Positions 8,001-15,040 of a stretch of 28,181 nt of DNA are shown here, one piece after another (position 1 is the stretch's first letter; each line of letters starts with the position of its first letter). Location: positions 1 to 28,181 of the IMG/VR virus record IMGVR_UViG_3300046453_000106; one strand, given 5' to 3'. The notes beneath the pieces were generated by a model. That model saw only the letters and a program-made list of their open reading frames with translations. It had not been told where the DNA came from and did not search any database. The stretch is from a virus. The position numbers were made by a program, and so were the translations under genes.

Positions 8001-9706
8001 TTCTTCTCAAGCTCGATGTTTTCGCGGGTGTAGGAGGCCTTGGCGAGGGCGACACGATCGGCCAGGGCGAGTTCCAGACTTTCGAGCATGTTGCGCTGTT
8101 CGCGCTTGCCCGCATCACCGACAATCTTTGCGCTCTCTTCACGCGCAGCCTTGAGCTTGCTTTCCAGCTCGCCCACACGGCCATAGGTTTCGTCGATGTC
8201 CTCCGGCTTGATGACGCTATCGAACTGCTCTTCCGAAATCCGCTTGCGCTCCTTGCGCAGCTGGTCCTCGATGTCAGCAATATAGGCGCCGGTGATGTTC
8301 TCAGCCTGGCGCTGGGTTTCAGCACCGAACTTCTTGATCTCCTCGTAGGCGTCAGTGACCTTGTTGGAGAACCAGCCGAAATACTCGCCAGCCGTATAGG
8401 CGGCCAGGCCGATCGCCACGACCCAGGGCGCAAACGTCATCACGGCCGAGCCGGCAGCCAGTGCAGCCGTCGCTACGCCGCCGAGCGCGATACGCACGCC
8501 GGTGCTGACGTTGCTGAGCTGACGGAAGCCGGTCATGCCAAGTGCGACATCAGCAAAGCCCTGACGGAAGCCAGCGGCCATGCCAGGCAGTGCAAGCGTG
8601 GTCGCGGTGACAGCGCCGCGCAGTGCGGTCAGACCGGCAATGGCCGAATTGATGCCGAAGCCGGCAGCCAGAACGGCGCCGACGTTGACGATCGCCTCGC
8701 GGAATTCCCAGATGAAGGAGACGCCGGAGCGGAGATAGTCGATGAAGGTCGAGAGCGCATTGCCGACATCGGTCGCCAGCACATTGGCGAAGTCGGAGCG
8801 CAGGAAGCGGTTGAGGTCGACCAGCTGGTTCTTCACCTGGTCAAAGAAGCCCTTGCCGCCCTCGTTGGTGGCAAGATTCTGGAAATTGGTCTGCAGCTGC
8901 GACCACTGGCCGGCAAACGTCTGCATGGTGCGGATGGCCGTGCCACCATAGGCGCGATCCAGTTCGTCCTTGAACTTCTCCAGCGCTTCCTTGCCTGCGA
9001 CAGTGCCGGTGGCGACTTCCTTGGCAAGCTGGCCGACAGAGACACCCATCGAACGCGCCATAAGCTGCATTGCGTTCGGCATGGATTCGCCGATCTGCTG
9101 ACGGAGTTCTTCCATCTGCAGCACGCCCTTGCCTGCAACCTGAGAGATACCAAGCGTAACGCGGTGCAACTGTTCGTCAGTGCCGCCGAATGCCGCGATA
9201 CCGTCTGCAAGCGCGCGCAGCGAGCCGTTCATCGGATCGATTCCGGAAGCCTTGAGCTTAACGAAGGTGGAGGTGATCTCCTTCATGGAGAACGGCATGG
9301 AGCCGGCCTGCTCGCGGAGATACTTGACGTTCTCGGCCGCATCCTTGATCGGATCGGAAGCGGTCGACATGGCCTGCATCTGGAAGCGCAGGCGTTCCAT
9401 TTCGGAATTGATGCGAACGATATCGCCGATCCAGCTATGGGCGACCTTCGAGGCAGCACCCAGGCCCATCGAGACGACGCCGGTGACGATCGAGAGGTCA
9501 CGCAGAGTAGAGAGGAAGCTCTTGGTCGAGCCGTCCATCTGGTTCATCGAGCGGATGACGTTGGTGCCGGTAGCCTGGATGGCGGCCAGCCTCGGGTTGG
9601 CGGCGATGAGCTGACGTTCGAACTGCGCCAGGGACTGGCCGGCCCGGAGCATACCGCTCGTAAAGCTGCCATCCGCAAGCTGTAGTTCAACCCTGATCTG
9701 CGTCAT
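5054..9706 (-). CDS. Tail tape measure protein with embedded lysozyme-like domain
   Basis: A 1550-residue protein, the longest gene here, directly after the G/GT chaperone pair as in all lambda-type tails. Residues about 130-255 match the tape-measure N-terminal domain (pattern MEELRQQIGESMPNAMQLMA). Hydrophobic stretches follow at about 330-445, then long charged coiled-coil regions. Around residues 890-1010 there is a soluble lytic transglycosylase-like domain: FIAQGESKGDYNAT with candidate catalytic Glu900, then SSALGRYQIVGKT. The C terminus has the lambda gpH-like segment GATRWMDSLAGGLTDLITG. By the usual relation of about 0.15 nm per residue the tail should be near 230 nm, an inference. 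The ATG at 9706 has AGGA in front of it, at the edge of a palindrome copy. Confidence 0.96.
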   Translation of the reverse strand: MTQIRVELQLADGSFTSGMLRAGQSLAQFERQLIAANPRLAAIQATGTNVIRSMNQMDGSTKSFLSTLRDLSIVTGVVSMGLGAASKVAHSWIGDIVRINSEMERLRFQMQAMSTASDPIKDAAENVKYLREQAGSMPFSMKEITSTFVKLKASGIDPMNGSLRALADGIAAFGGTDEQLHRVTLGISQVAGKGVLQMEELRQQIGESMPNAMQLMARSMGVSVGQLAKEVATGTVAGKEALEKFKDELDRAYGGTAIRTMQTFAGQWSQLQTNFQNLATNEGGKGFFDQVKNQLVDLNRFLRSDFANVLATDVGNALSTFIDYLRSGVSFIWEFREAIVNVGAVLAAGFGINSAIAGLTALRGAVTATTLALPGMAAGFRQGFADVALGMTGFRQLSNVSTGVRIALGGVATAALAAGSAVMTFAPWVVAIGLAAYTAGEYFGWFSNKVTDAYEEIKKFGAETQRQAENITGAYIADIEDQLRKERKRISEEQFDSVIKPEDIDETYGRVGELESKLKAAREESAKIVGDAGKREQRNMLESLELALADRVALAKASYTRENIELEKKYDADLIAVKNGTKAMSKVESDYRDSLLKNQKTLSDATIAVTKAEITAQEDLYKAGDANQKRLATAALDFLQEKLAAQMAAANKISKEQFGVPTTTAPVDEEKLVNKGKQTLDSLRQDIAGLNAELHGASGAVAEMQARIAQNDFGSIEEGGDAVRKLHQDLLDAAAAKEGLDKLMKGQQKAQNDIDKIRMDQLEEEMKIREEMAGGDLNDAEKMKVRLENGYYEGLGPIDKVKEAVIGVVGALDAQGLSANDVSRVMQQTAFGDQTVSKVNGVTDALRKMAEQILNIGTGLNGLNFSNLGRGINSSLSGPNPFANMTSSSDAFLNFIAQGESKGDYNATLDNGRWTGGPQNLTSMTLNQIRELQRGMLTPENQAKYEGGGSSALGRYQIVGKTLEGLMSSMGLTGNELFTPEMQDAMARKLIEGRQGQGLDGLRKEWTSLNNRSDADIMAAMNSQKGPTVEKAVIPGDSAVVNAQPQYDVAASQERINALVKDRVGLTEKLGTELDDLSKKQDDLDNQKGALALKKTMQDLDAETVAAGKAAEEGGEKYKQLVEAIKNGKIYKGNLDPDSAVYAKALEAAKALDAKNKEIAEAKKNQTAIDRELGNFEERRVEIARRIAEEKKKAADPTYKPDSSEMQKLITDLDTYIAKVKEAAGADYENNEKYKAAVAYKQQMLSQQGQLEGATIRAKWAQENRTAQESLMTQSQARQAAMQRQLADVDQMAAKMRAAGDSEVEITQAVEARKAAIRAQYAQQSSPLQKQMAEWGDAQEQLSQGATRWMDSLAGGLTDLITGTGDLRSAIQGILKDMVNMGVKYMMSQMFQGAKGTTGAATGKGAGLGKSQAASAGKGKMAAGMFHTGGIIGGRAPGRKVASSLAFMNAPKFHSGGIVGGKKLHHSEVPIIAQKGEGVFTAEQMSKMGGFQANQAISVSAPITVQGSAGTPEQNADLAQRMKRELEGSMRGVVADELRRQMRPGNMLSR

Positions 9707-9716
9707 TCACCTAATC

Positions 9717-9736
9717 CTAAGTAAGCGTTTACTTAG
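9717..9736. repeat. 20-bp palindrome, copy 4
   Basis: CTAAGTAAG-CG-TTTACTTAG, fills most of the 31-base gap between the GT stop and the tape measure start. The tape measure ribosome binding site AGGA touches its edge. Confidence 0.9.
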
Positions 9737-9737
9737 A

Positions 9738-10444
9738 CTAGCGGGCAGCCAGCTTCTGCTTAAGCGCCCGCAAGCCTTCCCTGTCGAATTCAGGATCCAT
9801 TTCCTCGCCGGTGTCGGGGTCGATCACAATCTTGTTGCTCACAACGTCCTTCCTCCAAACGTAGACCTGGCCCACCTGGCTCGTCAGATGCTCGGTTGCC
9901 ATCTTGTAGGCTTCCGCGCTCTGGTGGGATGCCAGGAGCCGGATCATCCGGAGATCCGTTTCCGCCCTGAGACGATCCACCTGGTTGCTAAGCGCCCAGA
10001 ACCTTCTCGGGGTAAGGGCCATCACCTGGTCAAAGCTCTGGCCGTATTCCTTCATCACCCTGCAGAACAGGAAGGTGAAATCGACGGAGCTTAGCTCTCC
10101 GTCGGGGCGTTTCCCGAGGCATTTGCCTCGTCGATCTTGGCTTCGTCGGTCGAGACGATCTCGCCGCCGATGCCGCGGGCGATGTCCGAGATCTTCTTGA
10201 TCTGGTCGAGCTCCCACTTGCGGATCTGGGCGTCGGTCAGCGTCGGAAAGGCGCGAGCGATGATCCCGACGATCACGTCGATTTCGTCCTTGGCGGTAGC
10301 AGCCATGCCCAGCTTTTCGAGCGCCGACATATTTTCGATGAACGTCTCCACGTCCGCATTCTTCATCGGATGCCGGACGCCTTCGATCACGAGAATGACA
10401 GGCGGTTCGGACTTGAGGTCATCGAAGTTGATAATGGTGGTCAT
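9738..10444 (-). CDS. Tail assembly chaperone gpGT, made by -1 frameshift
   Basis: The product is read from the G start at 10444 to the slippery heptamer GGGAAAC (10115 down to 10109), then continues in the -1 frame to TAG at 9738-9740, giving about 235 residues. The T extension (RPDGELSSVDFTFLFCRVMKEYG to QKLAAR) has no good start codon or ribosome binding site of its own and overlaps the 3' end of G, which is the arrangement in lambda and most siphoviruses. A 7-bp hairpin begins five bases after the slippery site. GT and G together coat the tape measure during tail assembly. Coordinates span both frames; the join is at 10109. Confidence 0.9.
10083..10103 (-). other. Hairpin downstream of the slippery site
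   Basis: GACGGAG (10103-10097) pairs perfectly with CTCCGTC (10089-10083), leaving a 7-base loop that contains the G stop codon. The stem starts five bases after the slippery heptamer, the usual spacing for a frameshift stimulator. Confidence 0.8.
10091..10444 (-). CDS. Tail assembly chaperone gpG-like
   Basis: A 117-residue small helical protein between the tube gene and the tape measure gene, the fixed place of gpG. It is the unshifted product and ends with TAA at 10091-10093, which lies in the loop of the frameshift-stimulating hairpin. Sequence is not highly conserved in this family; the call rests on position, size, the slippery heptamer near its 3' end and the overlapping T frame. A rho-independent terminator sits upstream of it, between it and the tube gene, so G/GT and the tape measure may be expressed at a lower level than the tube. 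Confidence 0.88.
   Translation of the reverse strand: MTTIINFDDLKSEPPVILVIEGVRHPMKNADVETFIENMSALEKLGMAATAKDEIDVIVGIIARAFPTLTDAQIRKWELDQIKKISDIARGIGGEIVSTDEAKIDEANASGNAPTES
10109..10115 (-). other. Slippery heptamer for -1 frameshift
   Basis: On the minus strand the bases read G GGA AAC in the G frame, a canonical X XXY YYZ heptamer (GGGAAAC), close to the GGGAAAG used by lambda. Sliding back one base puts the ribosome exactly in the T frame. Confidence 0.92.
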
Positions 10445-10464
10445 GAGGCTCTCTCACTGGTTGG

Positions 10465-10498
10465 AAAAAGTAGACCGGCGCTGTGGTGGGCGCCGGTC
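10465..10498 (-). terminator. Rho-independent terminator after the tail tube gene
   Basis: A 9-bp GC-rich stem (GACCGGCGC with GCGCCGGTC) and an 8-base loop are followed on the minus strand by TACTTTTT. It lies between the tube gene (end 10527) and the G gene (start 10444). Partial termination here would give the tube protein, needed in many copies, more mRNA than the genes behind it. Confidence 0.85.
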
Positions 10499-10526
10499 GG
10501 TGTAAGCTTAAGGCTGTCCGGCGTGA

Positions 10527-11360
10527 TTAGGCGCCGGTAGCGGTCACATCACCGACGGCGAAGAGGTCGCCGTTGTCGAGGATGTAGCCCTTGAAGTCGG
10601 ACTGATAGACGCGCTCGGCGTCATGGCTGTAGGTGAAACTCAGCGCGCCAGGGCAGGCTGCCTTGTAGATCGTAAAGTCGTCAGCGCCGGAGGTGCCCTT
10701 CGGGCGAAGCACGAGCGTCTTGGCGACCGACAGCAGGTTGATGTTGATACCGGACGAAACCTTGACCTGAGCCTTGGTCGGGTCGATACCGCCGACCGGA
10801 TTGACAACCGTCAGGTTGGCAGTGGTCGTAAACGTCTTGGTGATGGTCACGTTGCCGGCAACACCGCGCTGCTTGGCGGTCAGAGTAACGGCAGCGTTGG
10901 TGCTCGAGGCACTAAAGCCGGCGCCGGAAGCGTTGATAGCGGAAGCCAGTGCAGCAGCAGCGGCATTGATCGTGGCCGGAATGGCGATTTCGTTCGGAGC
11001 GACAGGGGTCGTCTTGAACGTAAAGTCGATGCCGTTGATCGTTACCTTGTCGTTGTTGACCGGAGGTGCGGTTACAAACGTCAGCGTGCCAACAGCCTTG
11101 GCGCCGTCAGAAAGCAGCGTCGAGCCCGGCATGACGGCCACGAGGTTGTCGAGGGTCGTTTCGGCCAGAGGAACCTTTGCGGAGACCTTACGGCCGGTAA
11201 TGAGTTCGCCAATCGGGGTTTCACCGAACTGGTCGACAGTAACTTCGTGAGTGGTGGTTTCAACCGACACCTCGACGCCGCCCTTGGTGTAGCCAAGATT
11301 TACGCCATCGAAGAGGACGGTGCAGACACCCAGCTTCACATTTTCAGTGGACGATGCCAT
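10527..11360 (-). CDS. Major tail tube protein with inserted domain
   Basis: A 277-residue protein placed between the tail terminator and the G/GT genes, the position of the tube protein (lambda gpV). Residues 1-90 and about 195-277 look like the tube fold: VLFDGVNLGYTKGGVEV near the start and the C-terminal segment DFTIYKAACPGALSFTYSHDAERV, typical of tube proteins of this type. Between them, residues about 90-193 form an Ala/Thr-rich beta domain with VTINGIDFTFKTTP, a run of alanines, and VTLTAKQRGVAGNVTIT. That pattern occurs as an add-on domain in many phage tail proteins and is probably exposed on the tail surface. GGAG lies upstream of ATG 11360. A strong terminator follows. Confidence 0.9.
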   Translation of the reverse strand: MASSTENVKLGVCTVLFDGVNLGYTKGGVEVSVETTTHEVTVDQFGETPIGELITGRKVSAKVPLAETTLDNLVAVMPGSTLLSDGAKAVGTLTFVTAPPVNNDKVTINGIDFTFKTTPVAPNEIAIPATINAAAAALASAINASGAGFSASSTNAAVTLTAKQRGVAGNVTITKTFTTTANLTVVNPVGGIDPTKAQVKVSSGININLLSVAKTLVLRPKGTSGADDFTIYKAACPGALSFTYSHDAERVYQSDFKGYILDNGDLFAVGDVTATGA

Positions 11361-11388
11361 CGAGATATTCTCCTTAAGAAGCGAAAGA

Positions 11389-11408
11389 TTAAGTAAGCAC
11401 TTACTTAC
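11389..11408. repeat. 20-bp palindrome, copy 5
   Basis: TTAAGTAAG-CA-CTTACTTAC, 28 bases upstream of the tail tube start. A separate half-site, CTAAGTAAATAC, lies at 11428-11439 in the same gap. Confidence 0.9.
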
Positions 11409-11457
11409 ACTACCACAACAGCGGAGCCTAAGTAAATACGGAAATGCTGATTTCTAC

Positions 11458-11871
11458 TCAGCGCCAGCTGGGCTCGAAACCAAAGGCTGCGTCGAAGTGC
11501 TGCGACCATTCCAGACCATTGCCCTCGAGGCGCGGAAAGCGGATCGGCAGGCTCTTGGGATAGAACAGACTGATATGTGCCCTGCCCCGCTCGGCGGTCG
11601 CGTCATGGACCTCGGGTGCCTCGACAAACAGCACCTTGACGACATCAGAGGTGAGCTTCTCGCCGTCAACCGGATCGGTGTGACGGACGATGATCTGCAG
11701 GTCGGTGCGATGCCAGCCCTCGATATAGGGGTCGATGGCAATGCCGGTCAGCGGTGCCTTGATCATGACGCCGATCTTGCACTCGCCCGGCATGTCATGG
11801 CGAAACAGGCTGACGCCGGGCACGACCAGGCCGGAATCGATCAGCTTCTGTTCAAGAATGTCATAAATCAT
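11458..11871 (-). CDS. Tail terminator / tail completion protein candidate
   Basis: A 137-residue protein located between the neck protein and the tail tube gene, the place of the tail terminator (lambda gpU-like) in siphoviruses. The N terminus MIYDILEQKLIDSG and the middle IEGWHRTDLQIIVRH fit the alpha/beta fold of these minor head-tail proteins, but sequence alone is weak. It would cap the tail tube and join it to the head. The start overlaps the neck gene stop by four bases (ATGA). After its stop there is a 97-base gap holding a palindrome half-site and a full palindrome. Confidence 0.75.
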   Translation of the reverse strand: MIYDILEQKLIDSGLVVPGVSLFRHDMPGECKIGVMIKAPLTGIAIDPYIEGWHRTDLQIIVRHTDPVDGEKLTSDVVKVLFVEAPEVHDATAERGRAHISLFYPKSLPIRFPRLEGNGLEWSQHFDAAFGFEPSWR

Positions 11872-12338
11872 CGGTCACTCCTGATAATGGTTTCGATCGT
11901 CTGGATCATCTGCTTCTGGAGCTTGGGCTCCTCGTCTGCTGCCGCGCGGGTGAGAAATCCAGAGCCGATGTAACGGCCGGGATTTGCCGCGCGCTTGGCG
12001 AGCGTCCTGGGGCCAGGCGTATACTGCTCGTAGTTCTCGTGGATGATGGCGGCATACTGGTCCACGTCCATGTAGGTGCCACCCCTGGAGATCGCTTCCT
12101 GGGCGCCGGCGATGATGTCGATCATCAGGCGGCCGTTGCCAGCCTGGTAGTCCTTGAGGATCCGGATCGAGCGCTCGAGGTTGCCCACGTCCACCGGCGC
12201 ATTCAGCTTGGCTTCCGCAACGATCTTGTCGGCTGACTTGTGCATCTGCTTGCGCGCACCATCGGGCACCCTCGTTGCGAAACTCCGCAGCGAAGCCCTC
12301 GCAGCGCCGATGCCGATGATATTCAGCCGGGTCTGCAT
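11868..12338 (-). CDS. Neck protein, HK97 gp10-like
   Basis: A 156-residue protein with the HK97 gp10 signature near residues 45-57, NAPVDVGNLERSI, followed by a Tyr-rich part (QYAAIIHENYEQYTPG) and a C-terminal GSGFLTRAAA segment. These proteins act at the head-tail joint and contribute to tail completion. I chose ATG at 12338 (MQTRLNIIGIG), which overlaps the stop of the previous gene as TAATG; a start 24 bases further upstream would overlap that gene more and adds no conserved sequence. Confidence 0.88.
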   Translation of the reverse strand: MQTRLNIIGIGAARASLRSFATRVPDGARKQMHKSADKIVAEAKLNAPVDVGNLERSIRILKDYQAGNGRLMIDIIAGAQEAISRGGTYMDVDQYAAIIHENYEQYTPGPRTLAKRAANPGRYIGSGFLTRAAADEEPKLQKQMIQTIETIIRSDR

Positions 12339-12682
12339 TACGGGATGATCTCCATATCGCATTCGATATGGTCGATTGCGCCGGTAACGGAGCGGCGGGT
12401 GTGACGGTTGGCGATCTGGAAGGTCATGCCATCGAATTCGAACTTGTCGCCGATGGCGATCGCGATCCAGGAAGGCACCAGGATCTTGGCGCGCATGGCT
12501 GCGATTTCGTCGGCCGAGCCGCGCGATGCCGAGCTGTCTGCACGCACGGAGGTCTTCTGTGCGCCCACGTCGAGATTGACCGCGCCGAACGGGCAGTCGG
12601 TCGGTGCGGTATAGGTCGCGCGGTTATGAACATCACGGCCGGCCAGGCGTGCCAGCTTGCCCACCAGGTTAGGCTGAAACAT
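12338..12682 (-). CDS. Head closure / stopper candidate
   Basis: A 114-residue protein in the slot of the head-closure (stopper) connector, between the adaptor region and the gp10-like neck protein. The C-terminal half contains GDKFEFDGMTFQIANRHTRRS, a beta-rich segment like that of connector proteins that sit under the portal. ATG 12682 (MFQPNLVGKL) is preferred: GGAGA lies seven to eight bases upstream, whereas ATG 12688 would be almost adjacent to it. It overlaps the previous gene by 14 bases and the next by one base. Confidence 0.72.
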   Translation of the reverse strand: MFQPNLVGKLARLAGRDVHNRATYTAPTDCPFGAVNLDVGAQKTSVRADSSASRGSADEIAAMRAKILVPSWIAIAIGDKFEFDGMTFQIANRHTRRSVTGAIDHIECDMEIIP

Positions 12683-13442
12683 AGACATTCTCCAGGTCGA
12701 GATAGGCATTGGCGTTGGGGTGGAAATAGGTATTCCGGACCTCGCCGTAGCCGGGCAGATCGCCAGAGCCGTCAAGCGAGATAGCGTCGACCTGGACCAT
12801 GATGCCCTCCTCGAGGTGCATAATGGCGGCCCGCTCGATGCCGTGATCGGAAAGCGTCAGGAGCACCACTTCGTTATAGACGGCCAGCGCCGTCTGACGC
12901 CAAAGGGCACGAATGAAGGTGCGCGAGGGCGTGCGCCTGGAGCGACGATCCATGAAGACGAAATCAAGCATGTCGGTGTTGCCGATGCGGTATTCGATCA
13001 GCGCCTTGCGTTCGGAGAGCCGCCCTGCCCTGGCGATCGTCCGCACCTCGAGCATGGCCCGCTGTAGCGAGACTCGCAGCAAAGCGATGTCGCGATGAAT
13101 TTGCGCGATGATCTCGTCACGGAGATAGCTTTCCGTCTCGCTCAGATGCGCAAGGGCTGCGTCCTCGAGATTGTCTGACGCGATACTCGCAATCTTTTCG
13201 TGGAGCGTCTGATGAGCTTCTACAGCGATTTCCTTGAGATCGCGCGCAATCACGTCTGCCTCGAGGTCCAGATAGTCCTGGGCGATCGCATAGGCTTCCT
13301 TGATCATGCGATCGGACTGACCGGCATGGCCGAAGTTCGGCGACGAGATCTGCAGGCCATAGAGGGCCTGCCAGGCAAGCGTCAGGTTGTTGTAGCGCGA
13401 GCCTGCCTGGTCGGCGATCTTCGACAGCTTGTTGGGGATCAT
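12669..13442 (-). CDS. Unknown structural protein in the connector cluster
   Basis: A 257-residue protein, mostly alpha-helical in its first half with several charged helices (residues about 45-150), then FMDRRSRRTPSRTFIRALWRQTALAVYNEV and a short beta-rich C terminus. I do not recognise a named family. Position between the adaptor and the stopper, with a 4-base overlap at its start (ATGA), points to a virion or assembly protein. A minor head protein is possible. It shows no enzymatic motif. Confidence 0.8.
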   Translation of the reverse strand: MIPNKLSKIADQAGSRYNNLTLAWQALYGLQISSPNFGHAGQSDRMIKEAYAIAQDYLDLEADVIARDLKEIAVEAHQTLHEKIASIASDNLEDAALAHLSETESYLRDEIIAQIHRDIALLRVSLQRAMLEVRTIARAGRLSERKALIEYRIGNTDMLDFVFMDRRSRRTPSRTFIRALWRQTALAVYNEVVLLTLSDHGIERAAIMHLEEGIMVQVDAISLDGSGDLPGYGEVRNTYFHPNANAYLDLENVYVSA

Positions 13443-14251
13443 GCGCGGGCGATCCTCGCATTGAAATAGATATAGCCGGCAAGCGCCGACATGGCCTGCG
13501 AGCTGATGCCGTAGTCGACCTTGCCGTCGCGCAGCGTCACCGAGCTTTCACCGATGGTTTCGCTGACGATGCCGGCGCGGTGCTTCTTGAGCACGGTGTC
13601 GCCCTGCAGGAGCTCGTTGGCCTCGAGGATCTGGGCCCGACGCAGCACCTTCTTGAAGTGGGTCGGAAACTCCGCATAGTCGTCAGCGGTCAGCTCGCCC
13701 CACATGGAACGGGTGATGACCTGTTCAGTTTCAATGTCGCGCGGCGAAAGCGTATTCCAGCCGAACGTGTCGAGCGGTGCGAGCAGATACTTCATCGGGA
13801 TCGCGGTCAGCCGGCGATAGGCCTCGACAAGGGCTGCCTTCTTCTGGTCTTCGCTGGCAGTCGTCCAGCCGGTGACGTTGGGAATGTCGATCGCCAGGAT
13901 CTCGGCACCCTCGAAGGTCAGGAAGGTATTGGTCATGAGCTGCAGGCGCTGCTCGGACTCGATGACATAGGAGAACGACCGGGGAATGGTTCCCGCGGCC
14001 GTCACCAGTTCGATGCGCAGGATCCTGCCCGCGCGCAGTTCGCCATCCTCGAGGATATTGAACGCCTTGGCGACCATGACGGACTTGCTGGTATCGCCCG
14101 TGTCAAACGGCAGCGAACCAAAGTCCACGATCACTTCGTCGTCGGTGTCGTAGAGCACGGCATTGACCGCGGTCGGCGTGACCGCGGCTCCATTCAGATC
14201 CGTGAACGGCACGATGACCTCGACGTTGAAATCCTCGGGATAGAACTTCAT
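13439..14251 (-). CDS. Head-tail adaptor (connector) protein with N-terminal beta domain
   Basis: A 270-residue protein. The last 150 residues carry the adaptor-like pattern: a helical part, then RRAQILEANELLQGD, AGIVSETIGESSVTLRDGK and AMSALAGYIYFNARIA. SETIGESS followed by a helix ending in a repeated aromatic pattern is typical of the gp6/gp15-type adaptor that binds the portal ring. The first 100 residues form an extra beta-rich domain (VEVIVPFTDLNGAAVTP), probably immunoglobulin-like, not needed for the core fold. The gene begins three bases after the stop of the preceding gene. Confidence 0.82.
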   Translation of the reverse strand: MKFYPEDFNVEVIVPFTDLNGAAVTPTAVNAVLYDTDDEVIVDFGSLPFDTGDTSKSVMVAKAFNILEDGELRAGRILRIELVTAAGTIPRSFSYVIESEQRLQLMTNTFLTFEGAEILAIDIPNVTGWTTASEDQKKAALVEAYRRLTAIPMKYLLAPLDTFGWNTLSPRDIETEQVITRSMWGELTADDYAEFPTHFKKVLRRAQILEANELLQGDTVLKKHRAGIVSETIGESSVTLRDGKVDYGISSQAMSALAGYIYFNARIARA

Positions 14252-14254
14252 CGA

Positions 14255-14962
14255 TTAAGCCTCGGTGCTGATAGCGGCGGCGAGATTGCCGGAGGCTGCT
14301 GCTGCCTTGATCGCGGCCAGGTCTTCGCCTTCGGTGTCATCGACGACAGGCTCGACCGTTTCGGAGACAGGTGCCGTCTGGTTCGGAGACACAACAGACG
14401 TCAAGTCTTCATCGGCCGGCACCTCGGTTTCGATCGTGGTGGCTGCGATCGGGAAGGTTGCGACTTCCTCGGCGACCTTCTGTGCGAGCTTTTCCGCACG
14501 AGCGTCCGAATAAGCATTCTGGCGCTCCAGGATCATAGCGATCAGCGTCGGGATCGACCGATGCTTCACACCCCACTTGACCGCGATTTCGCGCAAGGCC
14601 TTCATACCGCCGGTGGAGGCGATCTCTTCGAGCTGTTCCTTGGTCTGCAGGTCCACGATCGGGCTCTGGTCGAGCGTGTTCTTGGTCATTTCGGCCAGCT
14701 TTTCGGCGTCGGTCTGACGTTCAAGCGCGGCGCGATGTTCAAGCAGGGTCTTGTTTTCGCGGATCATGCGGTTCTGCGAGCCGGCGGGCTGTTCGTTGCC
14801 ATCGGCGTCAATCTCCACAAATTCCATCGAGGCCGCCATCTGGTCACGAATGTGACGAGGCAGATATTCGACGGACACGCCGTCGACGAAACGGGCGCGG
14901 CCGAGAACGCCCGTATAGCCCTGCATACGGGTGGTCACGGTCTTAAGCTTCATCATATCCAT
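14255..14962 (-). CDS. Unknown protein, head or connector region
   Basis: A 235-residue protein. The N-terminal part has MKLKTVTTRMQGYTGVLG and VDGVSVEYLPRHIRDQMAA; the middle is helical (ALREIAVKWGVKHRSIPTLIAMIL); the C terminus is acidic and Ala/Thr/Val-rich and looks disordered. I do not recognise the family. It is the first gene of the connector cluster, with GGAG before ATG at 14962; ATG 14956 is a possible alternative. Upstream lie a terminator and a palindrome copy, so its expression is separated from the SGNH gene. Confidence 0.8.
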   Translation of the reverse strand: MDMMKLKTVTTRMQGYTGVLGRARFVDGVSVEYLPRHIRDQMAASMEFVEIDADGNEQPAGSQNRMIRENKTLLEHRAALERQTDAEKLAEMTKNTLDQSPIVDLQTKEQLEEIASTGGMKALREIAVKWGVKHRSIPTLIAMILERQNAYSDARAEKLAQKVAEEVATFPIAATTIETEVPADEDLTSVVSPNQTAPVSETVEPVVDDTEGEDLAAIKAAAASGNLAAAISTEA

Positions 14963-14980
14963 GTGTATTGGTTCTCCAGT

Positions 14981-15007
14981 AAAAGAAATGGGCGGTCTGA
15001 GCCGCCC
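14981..15007 (-). terminator. Rho-independent terminator after the SGNH gene
   Basis: GGGCGG (14990-14995) pairs with CCGCCC (15002-15007) around a 6-base loop; the minus strand continues with ATTTCTTTT. It lies four bases downstream of a palindrome copy and before the start at 14962. The U-tract is interrupted, so read-through is likely. Confidence 0.75.
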
Positions 15008-15010
15008 ACT

Positions 15011-15030
15011 ATAAGTAAACGCTTACTTAT
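15011..15030. repeat. 20-bp palindrome, copy 6
   Basis: ATAAGTAAA-CG-CTTACTTAT, between the SGNH stop and a terminator that begins three bases further on. Confidence 0.9.
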
Positions 15031-15040
15031 TTACAATAGC

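Noticed and set aside
5255-9685. Plus-strand open frame of 1476 codons opposite the tape measure gene
   Set aside because: It mirrors the codon bias of the GC-rich minus-strand gene, has no family resemblance and lacks context; the minus-strand protein has clear tape-measure and lysozyme-like motifs.
10499-10512. TAAGCTTA at 10503-10510 as a further palindrome copy
   Set aside because: It is a short palindrome without the GTAA outer arms and the 2-base centre, so it does not fit the family.
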